Shown in pieces: positions 44,484 through 53,981 of a DNA stretch of 64,000 bases (its first letter is position 1; every line of letters starts with the position of its first letter). Below the pieces are notes generated by a model. That model searched no databases, was not told the DNA's origin, and was given only the letters and a program-made list of their open reading frames with translations. A program made the position numbers and the translations under genes. Source of the DNA: an uncultured Lachnospiraceae bacterium. GTDB taxonomy: Bacteria > Bacillota > Clostridia > Lachnospirales > Lachnospiraceae. The stretch is from the NCBI GenBank assembly GCA_947570615.1, contig CANOVJ010000002.1, positions 1 through 64,000 on the forward strand, in the 5' to 3' direction.

Positions 44484-47147
44484 ATGAGAGGAGAAATGGA
44501 AGAACTGACACCCATGATGCAGAAGTATCTGGAGACCAAAAAGGAGCATCCGGACTGCATTCTTTTTTACAGGCTTGGGGATTTCTATGAGATGTTTTTT
44601 GAGGACGCCCTGACGGCGTCCAGGGAGCTGGAGATCACGCTGACCGGAAAAAACTGTGGGCTTAAGGAGCGTGCGCCCATGTGCGGCGTGCCCTACCATG
44701 CGGTGGATAATTACTTAAACCGGCTGGTGGCTAAGGGCTATAAGGTGGCGATCTGTGAGCAGGTGGAGGATCCGAAGCAGGCCAGAGGACTGGTGAAGCG
44801 TGAGGTCACAAGAATTGTCACCCCGGGTACCAATCTGAACGTACAGGGGATGGATGAGGAGCGCAACAACTATATCATGTGCATTGCCTGGTTTCAGGGA
44901 AAAAGCGGGATATCCATCGCGGACGTCACCACCGGCGATTATTACCTGACGGAGGTGGAGGATAATAAAAAGCTGCTGGATGAGGTCATCAGATACAGCC
45001 CCAGGGAGATCATCTGCAACGACGCCTTTCTGGTGAGCGGTATCGATATGGAGGATCTGAAAGGACGGCTTCACATTGCGCTTTATACCCTTGAGCCTTA
45101 TTTTTTTGATGAGGACAGATGCAGAAAGAGTCTGCTTAAGCATTTTCATGTGACCACCTTACAGGGGATGGGGATCGAGGATTTCCCGGCAGGGCTCATC
45201 GCGGCCGGAAGTCTGATGCAGTATCTCACCGATACCCAGAAAACCTCTCTGGAGCATTTTACCCATCTGTATCCCTATCTCACCAGCAGATATATGCTCC
45301 TTGACAGCGCAACCCGAAGGAATTTAGAGCTCACGGAAACCCTGCGGGAAAAGCAGAAACGGGGCTCGCTTCTCTGGGTGCTTGACAGGACCGGAACCGC
45401 CATGGGAGCCCGGTTCCTTCGGCAGATGATCGAACAGCCTCTTCTGGATAAGGGACAGATTGAGCGGCGTCTTGACAGTATCGAGGCCCTTGGCGGGCAG
45501 TCCATCACCAGGGATGAGCTTCGGGAATATCTGAGCTCCATCTATGACCTGGAGCGGCTTCTGGGGAGGATCAGCTACCGCACCGCCAATCCCAGGGATC
45601 TGATCGCATTCCGCAATTCCCTGCGGATGCTGCCGCCCATCAAGCTTCTTCTGGGAGACTTTGAACAGCCTCTCTTAAAGGAGCTGGATGCCCACATGGA
45701 CGCTCTTTCGGATGTATGCGCCCTGATTGAAAGCGCGATCTGCGAGGAGCCTCCCATCGCCGTCCGGGAAGGGGGGATAATCCGGGAGGGCTTTGACGAG
45801 AATATCGACCGCCTCCGGCATGCCAGAACGGAGGGAAAGGACTGGCTGGCCAGGCTTGAGGAGGAGGATCGGGAGCGGACCGGTATCAGGAACCTTAAGA
45901 TTCGATATAATAAGGTATTTGGTTACTATTATGAGGTGACCAATTCCTTTAAGGATATGGTTCCCCAGGACTATATCCGCAAGCAGACCCTTGCCAATGC
46001 GGAGCGCTACACCAATGCCCGCTTAAAGGAGCTTGAGGATACCATCTTAAATGCGGAGGACCGGCTGATCGCCCTGGAGTATGAGACCTTCTGCCGGATC
46101 CGCGACGCCATCGCGGGGGAGATGGAGAGGATCCAGAAAACCGCCAAGGCGGTGGCCCGGCTGGATGTGCTCTGTTCCCTCTCCCTTGTGGCAGAGCGGA
46201 ATCACTATGTGCGCCCTTCCATCAACGAAAAAGGCGTCATCGACATTAAGGAAGGCCGCCATCCGGTGGTGGAACAGATGCTTACCGGGGATATGTTTAT
46301 CTCCAACGACACCCATCTTGACAACAAAAAATACTGTGTGTCCGTGATCACCGGCCCCAACATGGCGGGAAAGTCCACCTACATGCGGCAGGTGGCACTG
46401 ATCGTGCTGATGGCCCAGATCGGCAGCTTTGTGCCCGCCTCCAGTGCAAATATCGGTGTGGTGGACCGGATTTTTACCCGGGTAGGGGCCTCCGACGACC
46501 TGGCCAGCGGCCAGAGCACCTTCATGGTGGAGATGAACGAGGTGGCCAATATTTTGAGGAACGCCACCTCCGAGAGTCTTCTGATCCTGGACGAGATCGG
46601 CAGGGGAACCTCCACCTTCGACGGGCTGAGCATTGCATGGGCGGTGATCGAGCATATCAGCAACAAAAAGCTGCTGGGAGCCAAGACCCTTTTTGCCACT
46701 CACTACCATGAGCTCACTGAGCTGGAAGGCAAAATGTCCAATGTGAACAATTACTGTATCGCCGTCAGGGAAAAGGGGGACGATATTGTCTTTCTGCGCA
46801 AGATCATTAAGGGCGGCGCGGACAAGAGCTACGGGATCCAGGTGGCCCGGCTGGCCGGCGTGCCGGATATGGTCATTGACAGAGCCAGGGAGATCGTCAG
46901 CCAGCTCAGCGACAACGATATTCTGGAGAAGGTGCAGGGCATCGCCGCGCCCGTGAAGGAGGGCAGGCAAAAGCCCGTCATCTATGACGAGGTGGATTTG
47001 AGCCAGATGTCCCTGTTCGATACGGTGAAGGATGAGGACGTATTAAAGGAGCTGGAGGAGATCGATATCTCCAATCTGACGCCTCTGGACGCCTTAAATA
47101 CCCTGTACCGTCTTCAGAATATGCTGAAAAACCGCTGGCAGGGATGA
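44484..47147 (+). CDS. mutS: DNA mismatch repair protein MutS
   Basis: Mismatch recognition ATPase, 887 residues from this start. The mismatch-binding motif is FYRLGDFYEMFFEDA (the Phe-x-Glu pattern as FYEMF), Walker A ITGPNMAGKSTYMRQVALI, Walker B and following DEIGRGTSTFDGLSIAW, and FATHYHELTELE. ATG 44484 and ATG 44496 are both possible; the second is only a few bases from AGAGGAG, so I kept the first. It works with MutL encoded downstream. Confidence 0.97.
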   Translation: MRGEMEELTPMMQKYLETKKEHPDCILFYRLGDFYEMFFEDALTASRELEITLTGKNCGLKERAPMCGVPYHAVDNYLNRLVAKGYKVAICEQVEDPKQARGLVKREVTRIVTPGTNLNVQGMDEERNNYIMCIAWFQGKSGISIADVTTGDYYLTEVEDNKKLLDEVIRYSPREIICNDAFLVSGIDMEDLKGRLHIALYTLEPYFFDEDRCRKSLLKHFHVTTLQGMGIEDFPAGLIAAGSLMQYLTDTQKTSLEHFTHLYPYLTSRYMLLDSATRRNLELTETLREKQKRGSLLWVLDRTGTAMGARFLRQMIEQPLLDKGQIERRLDSIEALGGQSITRDELREYLSSIYDLERLLGRISYRTANPRDLIAFRNSLRMLPPIKLLLGDFEQPLLKELDAHMDALSDVCALIESAICEEPPIAVREGGIIREGFDENIDRLRHARTEGKDWLARLEEEDRERTGIRNLKIRYNKVFGYYYEVTNSFKDMVPQDYIRKQTLANAERYTNARLKELEDTILNAEDRLIALEYETFCRIRDAIAGEMERIQKTAKAVARLDVLCSLSLVAERNHYVRPSINEKGVIDIKEGRHPVVEQMLTGDMFISNDTHLDNKKYCVSVITGPNMAGKSTYMRQVALIVLMAQIGSFVPASSANIGVVDRIFTRVGASDDLASGQSTFMVEMNEVANILRNATSESLLILDEIGRGTSTFDGLSIAWAVIEHISNKKLLGAKTLFATHYHELTELEGKMSNVNNYCIAVREKGDDIVFLRKIIKGGADKSYGIQVARLAGVPDMVIDRAREIVSQLSDNDILEKVQGIAAPVKEGRQKPVIYDEVDLSQMSLFDTVKDEDVLKELEEIDISNLTPLDALNTLYRLQNMLKNRWQG

Positions 47148-47252
47148 AAATCGCGGGCAGAGCCCCTGGACGAAAGCCATTGGACTTAAACGTGTTGAAC
47201 ATAATAACAGCGAGCTCTTGTCTGGAAATGCTGAAAGGAGTCTGGATATAGC

Positions 47253-49355
47253 ATGTCAGCCATTCATGTACTGGATCAGAGTACCATTGATAAAATCGCC
47301 GCCGGTGAGGTGGTGGAACGCCCCTTAAGCGTGGTGAAGGAGCTTACCGAAAACGCCATCGACGCGGGCGCGTCCGCCATCACGGTGGAGATTAAGGAGG
47401 GCGGAATCTCCCTGATCCGCGTCACCGATAACGGAAGCGGAATCGAGAAGGGACAGGTACAAAAGGCCTTTCTCCGCCATGCTACCAGCAAGATCACCTC
47501 CATAGAGGACCTGTGCCTGGTGGAGAGTCTGGGCTTTCGGGGGGAAGCTCTCTCCAGCATTGCCGCTGTGGCCCAGGTGGAGGTCATCACCAAAACTGCG
47601 CAGGAGCTCACCGGCATACGCTTTTCCATTGCCGGGGGCGTGTCAGAGGCGCCGGAGGAGATCGGAGCTCCCACCGGAACCACCTTTCTGGTGCGGAACC
47701 TTTTTTTCAATACGCCGGTCAGGAAAAAGTTCTTAAAGCAGCCCCAGACGGAAGGGGGCTATGTGGCCGATCTGATGGAGCGGCTTTCCCTGTCCCATCC
47801 GGAAATTTCCGTGAAATTCATCCAGAACGGGCAGCTGAAATTCCACACCTCCGGCAACGGCAGCTTAAAGGAGATCATCTACCGGATCTACGGAAAGGAC
47901 ATGGCGAATGCCCTCCTTCCCTTTGCGCTGGAGGGGAGCGGGTTTTCGGTGAAGGGCTTTCTGGGAAAGCCCCAGATCAACCGGGCGAACCGGAATTTTG
48001 AGACCTGTTTTGTAAACGGACGCTATGTGAGGAACGATCTGATCAACAGGGCTATGGAGGAGGGGTATAAGGCGTATCTGATGCAGCACAGGTTTCCCTT
48101 CTATGTGCTGCACTTTTCCATGGAGCCCGGCACGGTAGATGTAAACGTACATCCGACCAAGATGGAGATCCGCCTGATCCACGGGAGGGAGGTATATGAA
48201 CAGCTCTCGAGAGCGGTGCAGGAGCGTCTCCATGAGGCAGAGCTGATTCCGGACGTTTCCCTGGAAGAGCCTGGGAAAAAACAACGGACAGCAGACTCCG
48301 TGAACTGTCCTTATGTCAAAAACGGTGTGGACGGAGAGCCTGCGTCCACGCGTCCCTCTGGCGGCGGGGCGGCTCCCTCCGGCGCCAGGGCGGCGGCTCT
48401 CTCCAAAGGGATGCCGGAGCCCTTTGAGGTGCGGCGGATGGCGATGGAGAGAGGGGTGGAAACGCCCCTGACAAACGCCGTCATGGAGGAGGGCGTCGTT
48501 TACGGGGGAGAAAGGGACGAAAAGCCGTCCAGTGTTTCGGATTTCCTGCATAAAATGACGGGAAATAAGATAATCGGCGGCGAAAATGGCAGAAAATTCA
48601 CTGAAAATGCAGGCATTCATTCAAATGTTGTGAAGGCGGGGGAGTATGCGGTTGTGGAGAAGCCCGCCCAGTTAAACCTCTTTGACGAAAAGTTCTTAAG
48701 CCCCCAGGCCAGAAGGGACTACCGGATCCTGGGCCAGATTTTTGACACCTACTGGCTGATCGTCTTTCAGGACAGACTCTTTATCATCGACCAGCATGCG
48801 GCCCATGAGAAGGTAAAATATGAACGGCTTGTGAAAGATCTTGAAAGCCGGGGCATGGCCGGCGGCAGTGCGGACAGCGCTCTTTCAGAGGGCGATTTTA
48901 CAGATCGCTCCGGGGCGGCGGTTCCCTCCCAGACCCTGAACCCTCCCATTATCATCACGCTTACGGGCAGAGAGCAGGATGTGCTGAAAAGCTACAGGAG
49001 TTTCTTTGAAGAGCTGGGCTTTGAGATGGAGGATTTCGGAGGGAGCTCCATCGCCTGCCGGAGTATCCCTCTGGATCTGTACGGCTGTAATGAGAAGGAG
49101 CTTTTTACAGATATCCTGGACGAGCTGGCCGAAGCGCCGCTCCAGGGAGCGCCGTCTGTGGTTCTGCAAAAGCTGGCCTCCATGGCCTGTAAGGCCGCGG
49201 TGAAGGGGAATCAGAAGCTCACCGCCAAAGAGATGGAAGCGCTCATCGACGAGCTGCTCACCCTTGATAATCCTTATCATTGTCCTCATGGACGGCCTGT
49301 CATCATTTCCATGAGTAAATATGAAATCGAAAAAAAGTTCAAACGTATTGTATAA
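47253..49355 (+). CDS. mutL: DNA mismatch repair protein MutL with endonuclease motif and an in-frame hairpin repeat in its linker
   Basis: A 700-residue GHKL ATPase. N-terminal motifs: ENAIDAGA, VTDNGSGI, GFRGEALSSI and a glycine-rich lid. The C-terminal dimerisation/endonuclease domain shows DQHAAHEKVKYE (about residue 513), ACKAAVKGNQKL and CPHGRPVIISM, so it is the nicking type found where MutH is absent. The linker (about 340-460) is low complexity. Residues ~344-356 (RTADSVNCPYVK region) are encoded by an inverted copy of the 25-nt hairpin repeat. The reading frame is open through it. Confidence 0.96.
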   Translation: MSAIHVLDQSTIDKIAAGEVVERPLSVVKELTENAIDAGASAITVEIKEGGISLIRVTDNGSGIEKGQVQKAFLRHATSKITSIEDLCLVESLGFRGEALSSIAAVAQVEVITKTAQELTGIRFSIAGGVSEAPEEIGAPTGTTFLVRNLFFNTPVRKKFLKQPQTEGGYVADLMERLSLSHPEISVKFIQNGQLKFHTSGNGSLKEIIYRIYGKDMANALLPFALEGSGFSVKGFLGKPQINRANRNFETCFVNGRYVRNDLINRAMEEGYKAYLMQHRFPFYVLHFSMEPGTVDVNVHPTKMEIRLIHGREVYEQLSRAVQERLHEAELIPDVSLEEPGKKQRTADSVNCPYVKNGVDGEPASTRPSGGGAAPSGARAAALSKGMPEPFEVRRMAMERGVETPLTNAVMEEGVVYGGERDEKPSSVSDFLHKMTGNKIIGGENGRKFTENAGIHSNVVKAGEYAVVEKPAQLNLFDEKFLSPQARRDYRILGQIFDTYWLIVFQDRLFIIDQHAAHEKVKYERLVKDLESRGMAGGSADSALSEGDFTDRSGAAVPSQTLNPPIIITLTGREQDVLKSYRSFFEELGFEMEDFGGSSIACRSIPLDLYGCNEKELFTDILDELAEAPLQGAPSVVLQKLASMACKAAVKGNQKLTAKEMEALIDELLTLDNPYHCPHGRPVIISMSKYEIEKKFKRIV
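48286..48310 (-). repeat. Dispersed 25-nt hairpin repeat, copy C (inside mutL, minus orientation)
   Basis: Read on the minus strand: stem GGACAGT/GCTGTCC (one G-T pair), 11-nt loop TCACGGAGTCT, preceded by ACATAA and followed by GTTGTTTTTTCC. Its flank and left stem equal copy B over 15 bases. It lies in frame within the MutL linker. Confidence 0.75.
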
Positions 49356-49367
49356 AGAAGTGAGCTT

Positions 49368-50342
49368 ATGAATCAGAAGAACAGACTTATTATCCTTGCA
49401 GGCCCCACGGCGGTGGGGAAAACCGCTCTGTCCATCGCGCTGGCAGAAAAAATTGACGGTGAGATTATCTCCGCCGACTCCATGCAGATTTATAAATATA
49501 TGGATATCGGCTCCGCCAGGATCACCAGGCAGGAGATGGGGGGGATCCCTCATCACCTCCTTGATGTGCTGGAGCCCTTCGAGGAATTCAATGTGTTCCG
49601 CTTTCAGCAGATGGCCCGGCAGGCCCTTGAGGGGATTTATCAGCGGAGACATGTTCCAATCGTGGTGGGAGGAACGGGATTTTATATCCAGGCCCTTCTG
49701 TACGATATTGATTTCTCCGAACAGGAGAGCGGAGAGGCGCTTCGGGCAGAGCTGGAGGAGACCGCCAGAAAAAAGGGCAGCGCCTGTCTTCACGCACAGC
49801 TGGAAAAGGTGGATCCCCAGTCGGCCAGGGACATTCATCCCAACAATGCGAAGCGAATCATCCGCGCGCTGGAATTTTACCATCAGACCGGCCAGCCGAT
49901 CTCCCTCCATAACCGGCAGGAACGGGAAAAGCCCTCCGCCTACGACAGCCGCTATTTTGTGCTGAACGATACCAGAGAGCGGCTTTATGAGGGGATCGGG
50001 CAGCGGGTGGATCAGATGATGGCGGCCGGCCTTCTTGAGGAGGTTGTGCGGCTGCGTGAGATGGGCTGTAAGCGTGAGATGGTTTCCATGCAGGGACTGG
50101 GCTATAAGGAACTGCTTTCCTGTCTGGACGGGGAGCGCACCCTGGAACAGGCTGTGGCGGATATCAAACAGAACACCCGTCATTTCGCCAAACGCCAGCT
50201 CACCTGGTTTCGCAGGGAGCGGGATGTGATCTGGGTCAACAAGGAAGAATTTCATTATAATAAGGAAGAGATACTGAGCTTTATGCTGGAGCGGTGCAGG
50301 CAGGATGATTCTGGTAAAGGACGGGAGGCAACGAATAAATGA
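49368..50342 (+). CDS. miaA: tRNA dimethylallyltransferase
   Basis: Transfers dimethylallyl from DMAPP to A37 of tRNAs reading UNN codons (324 residues). The P-loop is LAGPTAVGKTALSIALA, followed by ISADSMQIYKYMDIGSAR, the DMAPP/tRNA-binding motif, GIPHHLLDV and VVGGTGFYIQALLY. The GAAAAAGT-type end of mutL lies only 12 bp upstream, so translation is linked to mutL. It ends in ATGA with the NUDIX gene. Confidence 0.96.
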   Translation: MNQKNRLIILAGPTAVGKTALSIALAEKIDGEIISADSMQIYKYMDIGSARITRQEMGGIPHHLLDVLEPFEEFNVFRFQQMARQALEGIYQRRHVPIVVGGTGFYIQALLYDIDFSEQESGEALRAELEETARKKGSACLHAQLEKVDPQSARDIHPNNAKRIIRALEFYHQTGQPISLHNRQEREKPSAYDSRYFVLNDTRERLYEGIGQRVDQMMAAGLLEEVVRLREMGCKREMVSMQGLGYKELLSCLDGERTLEQAVADIKQNTRHFAKRQLTWFRRERDVIWVNKEEFHYNKEEILSFMLERCRQDDSGKGREATNK

Positions 50343-50842
50343 CTTTTAAATACTGTGCGGAATGCGGCCACAGACTGGACGATATCAGGTGCGGTGACGA
50401 CGACTGTAAAATCTGTCCGTCCTGCAAAAGGATATACGGGAGCACTCCCTTTCCTGTGGTGGAGGTTCTGGTAGTCAACGAGTTTAACGAAATTCTTCTG
50501 TTAAAGCAGAATTACATTTCAGAAACCGGATGGACTGTGGTATCCGGTTATATGACGGACGGGGAGACCATCGAGGAGGCTGTGGCGCGCGAGGTAAAGG
50601 AGGAGACAGGACAGGACGTCATGCATTGTCAATATATATCCAGCTATTACTTTGCGCCCAGGCAGCTCATTATGATCGGCTTTCTTGCGTATGTGAGAAA
50701 GTCTGATTTTATATGTTCTGACGAAGTGGATGATATCAGATGGTACAGAATAGAGGAGGTAAATGACGTCATAGCCCGTGAAAATAATTGTTCCGGGATT
50801 CATTTTGACCGATGCAGAGAGTTGCTTAAAAAAGAGGAGTAA
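50339..50842 (+). CDS. NUDIX hydrolase with zinc ribbon (NudC-like)
   Basis: A 167-residue hydrolase of nucleoside-diphosphate-linked compounds. N-terminal zinc ribbon CAECG and CPSC; Nudix box GYMTDGETIEEAVAREVKEETGQDV matches G-x5-E-x7-REVxEExG. The zinc ribbon and layout are like NAD pyrophosphatase/decapping NudC, but shorter and without its N-terminal domain. The start overlaps the miaA stop. Confidence 0.88.
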   Translation: MTFKYCAECGHRLDDIRCGDDDCKICPSCKRIYGSTPFPVVEVLVVNEFNEILLLKQNYISETGWTVVSGYMTDGETIEEAVAREVKEETGQDVMHCQYISSYYFAPRQLIMIGFLAYVRKSDFICSDEVDDIRWYRIEEVNDVIARENNCSGIHFDRCRELLKKEE

Positions 50843-50846
50843 GAAT

Positions 50847-52154
50847 ATGAACAAATCACAACAGCGAATCTACGAACAAATGGGCATCTCGCCGCAGGTA
50901 TACGCCTTCTGCGAGAATATCTGGGACTCCTTAAAGGACAGATGGCAGGAGATCGACGCCCTCTCGGAATACAATCAGCTCAAGGTGATAGGGGCCATGC
51001 AGAAAAACAGAGTCAGCGAGGCCTGTCTTCTGGGAACCACAGGCTACGGCTACAACGATCTGGGCCGTGAGAGTCTCGAGCGGGTTTACGCGGATGTTTT
51101 TCACACGCAGGACGCCCTGGTGCGCCCGCAGATTACCTGCGGTACCCATGCCCTGGCGCTGGCCCTTATGAGTAATTTAAGGCCGGGAGACGAGCTCTTA
51201 TCCCCGGTGGGAAAGCCATACGATACGCTGGAGGAGGTGATCGGTATCCGTCCCTCCAGGGGCTCTCTGGCGGAGTACGGAATCACCTACCGGCAGGTGG
51301 ATCTTCTGCCGGACGGCAGCTTTGATTACGAAAACATTCGAAAAGCCGTCACAGAGAAGACACGGCTGGTGACCATCCAGCGCTCCAGGGGATACCAGAC
51401 CAGACCGACTCTCTCAGTCAATCGACTGGAGGAGTTGATCGCCTTTGTGAAAGGGATTAAACCGGATGTAATCTGTATGGTGGACAACTGCTATGGAGAA
51501 TTTACAGAGACGCTGGAGCCTTCGGACGTGGGGGCCGACCTGGTGGTGGGCTCTCTGATCAAAAATCCCGGCGGCGGACTTGCGCCCATCGGCGGGTATC
51601 TGGCGGGAAAAAGGGAGTGTATCGAAAACGCCGCCTGCCGACTCACATCCCCGGGACTTGGCCGGGAGGTGGGCGCTTCCCTGAACGCCCTGGGGGCCTT
51701 TTACCAGGGATTGTTCCTCGCCCCTTCCGTGACGGCCAACGCGCTCAGGTCCGCCATATTTGCCGCCAATATTTACGAGCGGCTGGGATTTTCGGTGACG
51801 CCGGGCAGTGAGGAGTCAAGGCACGATATTATCCAGGCCGTGACCTTCGGAACCCCCCAGGGGGTGATCGCCTTCTGCGAGGGGATTCAGCAGGCGGCCC
51901 CGGTGGACGGCTATGTAACGCCCGAGCCCTGGGATATGCCGGGGTACGACAGTCCGGTGATCATGGCGGCCGGCGCGTTTGTGTCCGGTTCCTCCATCGA
52001 GCTCTCGGCGGACGGCCCCATCAGGGAGCCCTACGCCGTGTATTTTCAGGGGGGCCTGACCTGGCAGCACGGGAAATTCGGAATTATGAAAACAGTACAG
52101 AAATTAGTGGAAAAAGGTGTTATCCTGAAAGATTTTGGCAAACAAAACTTATAA
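50847..52154 (+). CDS. Methionine gamma-lyase family / 'aluminium resistance' PLP-dependent protein
   Basis: A 435-residue fold-type I PLP enzyme family (Alum_res, COG4100). Blocks: GTTGYGYNDLGRESLERVYADVF, RPQITCGTHALALAL, CMVDNCYGEFTE (the PLP-binding Asp), GSLIKNPGGGLAPIGGYLAG with the PLP lysine. The reaction in vivo is unknown; a cysteine/methionine-lyase-type C-S cleavage is suggested for the family. ATG 50847 follows AGAGGAG; a longer frame from 50778 lies within the NUDIX gene. Confidence 0.9.
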   Translation: MNKSQQRIYEQMGISPQVYAFCENIWDSLKDRWQEIDALSEYNQLKVIGAMQKNRVSEACLLGTTGYGYNDLGRESLERVYADVFHTQDALVRPQITCGTHALALALMSNLRPGDELLSPVGKPYDTLEEVIGIRPSRGSLAEYGITYRQVDLLPDGSFDYENIRKAVTEKTRLVTIQRSRGYQTRPTLSVNRLEELIAFVKGIKPDVICMVDNCYGEFTETLEPSDVGADLVVGSLIKNPGGGLAPIGGYLAGKRECIENAACRLTSPGLGREVGASLNALGAFYQGLFLAPSVTANALRSAIFAANIYERLGFSVTPGSEESRHDIIQAVTFGTPQGVIAFCEGIQQAAPVDGYVTPEPWDMPGYDSPVIMAAGAFVSGSSIELSADGPIREPYAVYFQGGLTWQHGKFGIMKTVQKLVEKGVILKDFGKQNL

Positions 52155-52266
52155 AAAATCCATGAAATTGGTATACATAAATTTCCAACTGTGTTAATAT
52201 AAATGATGGTTATGGTTTTATTTTCCGACCGGTTCCAGCTGAGAGAAGGGATTGGAAAGGAATGAA

Positions 52267-52953
52267 ATGACAAAAAACGCTGCAGATCAGCCGATGCTTC
52301 CCTACGAGAAGTTTCTGGCGCTTGGTTCCTGTGCCCTGACGGAGGCGGAGCTGATCGCAATCATTTTAAGGACAGGCACCAGGGACTGTCCGGCGCTGAT
52401 GACGGCGCAGAAGGTTCTTGCCCTTGCAGGCGGGAGAGAGCCTGGGCTGAACGGACTTTATCATGTCTCCGTGAAGGAGCTGATGGAAATTCCGGGAATC
52501 GGGGAGGTCAAGGCCGTGAAGATCAAATGTCTCACGGAGCTGGCCATGAGGATGGCCCGGGAGAGGGCCCTGCGGACACGGAATTTCAACCACCCGGATA
52601 CGGTGGCGGAATACTATATGGAGCGGCTTCGCCATGAAGAAAAGGAAGTCATCTTGCTTTTGCTGCTGGATAATAAATTGAATCTGATTGAAGAATATAT
52701 GGTATCTGTCGGAACGGTGAGGGCGTCCCTTTTGTCCTCCCGCGAGGTTTTCATCGAAGCGCTCAAGCACAGGGCCAGCAACCTGATGCTTCTGCACAAT
52801 CATCCCAGCGGGGATCCCCGTCCGAGCAAACAGGATATCGCGATCACTCGAAAGATAAAAGAAGCCGGAGAGCTGATGGACATCCCCCTGATCGATCACA
52901 TCATTCTGGGGGATATGTGTTACGTCAGCCTGAAGGAGGAAGCTTTATTATAG
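52267..52953 (+). CDS. radC: RadC family protein (JAMM/MPN+ domain)
   Basis: A 228-residue protein with an N-terminal helix-hairpin-helix region (LMEIPGIGEVKAVKIKCLTELAMR) and a JAB/MPN+ metalloprotease-like domain carrying LLHNHPSGDPRPSKQD. Named for DNA repair, but a repair role is now doubtful and its function is unclear. ATG 52267 follows GGAAAGGA. It is directly upstream of mreB, a classical arrangement (radC-mreBCD) in Gram-positive genomes. Confidence 0.93.
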   Translation: MTKNAADQPMLPYEKFLALGSCALTEAELIAIILRTGTRDCPALMTAQKVLALAGGREPGLNGLYHVSVKELMEIPGIGEVKAVKIKCLTELAMRMARERALRTRNFNHPDTVAEYYMERLRHEEKEVILLLLLDNKLNLIEEYMVSVGTVRASLLSSREVFIEALKHRASNLMLLHNHPSGDPRPSKQDIAITRKIKEAGELMDIPLIDHIILGDMCYVSLKEEALL

Positions 52954-52970
52954 AAAGAGGGGTATTTGAT

Positions 52971-53981
52971 TTGTCTAACAACGCATTTGGTATTGACCTT
53001 GGCACCTGCAACATTAAGATTTACAACCACTCGGACGACTCCATCATGGTTGAAAAGAATATGATCGCCATCGAGAATAAGAACACCTTATTCGCCTATG
53101 GCGACTCCGCCTTTGAAATGTATGAGAAGGCTCCGGGAAATATCCATATTTCCTATCCGCTTTCTAACGGCGTCATTGCAGATATCAAAAACATGGAGCT
53201 TCTGGTTAAATATTTTATCAGCAATCTGAGCAAGAGCAATCTGAAGGCGGGGGATTACTATATCGCGGTTCCCACCGACGTGACCGGGGTGGAAAAGAGA
53301 GCCTTTTACGATCTGATCCGGGACGCCGGGGTGAAGGCCAAAAAGATCATGGTTGTGGAGAAGGCCGTGGCGGACGGCCTCGGTCTGGAGATTGATGTCA
53401 AGAATGCGCAGGGAGTCCTGATTGTCAATGTCGGCTTTGACACCACGGAGATCTCCATTCTTTCTCTGGGAGGAATCGTATTAAGCCGTCTGATCAAGGT
53501 GGGCGGGCAGAAATTTGACGACGCAATCCGCGCGGCGGTACGCCGGGAGTTCTCCCTGATTATCGGCGGAAAGACGGCGGAGAATGTGAAGATGGCCCTG
53601 TGCGATCTGGAGAAGGAGGGAAAGGGCGCGGTTGTCTACGGAAGAGATATTGTCACGGGACTGCCGGTGGAGAGAGAGCTTCCCACCAACTTAATCGACG
53701 AGTCCCTGATCGAGCATTTTTATACCATCATAGACAACATCAAGGTTATCCTGGAGAGGACGCCCCCGGAGCTGGCGGCGGATATTTACCGCCATGGTCT
53801 GTACCTGACCGGCGGGGCATCCACGGTGAACCATCTGGCGGAGCTGATCCAGTCCGGAACCGGACTGAAGGTGAACGTATCCGAGAATCCGGTCACCAGC
53901 GTGGCCCTGGGCCTTTCAAAAATCATCAAGGATGATAATTATAAATCGGTTGCCTATTCAATTGAGGAACTTAGCAAATGA
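52971..53981 (+). CDS. mreB: Rod shape-determining protein MreB
   Basis: Actin-like ATPase that directs elongation-mode wall synthesis. A 336-residue protein: phosphate 1 loop AFGIDLGTCNIKIY, connect motif with VEKAVADGLGL, phosphate 2 VLIVNVGFDTTEISIL, adenosine loop LTGGASTVNHLAELI. The DxGT reads DLGT as usual. The start is TTG 52971 with AAAGAGGGG at 8 bp; the frame runs back to 52917 inside radC. MreC starts 4 bp before its stop. Confidence 0.95.
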   Translation: MSNNAFGIDLGTCNIKIYNHSDDSIMVEKNMIAIENKNTLFAYGDSAFEMYEKAPGNIHISYPLSNGVIADIKNMELLVKYFISNLSKSNLKAGDYYIAVPTDVTGVEKRAFYDLIRDAGVKAKKIMVVEKAVADGLGLEIDVKNAQGVLIVNVGFDTTEISILSLGGIVLSRLIKVGGQKFDDAIRAAVRREFSLIIGGKTAENVKMALCDLEKEGKGAVVYGRDIVTGLPVERELPTNLIDESLIEHFYTIIDNIKVILERTPPELAADIYRHGLYLTGGASTVNHLAELIQSGTGLKVNVSENPVTSVALGLSKIIKDDNYKSVAYSIEELSK

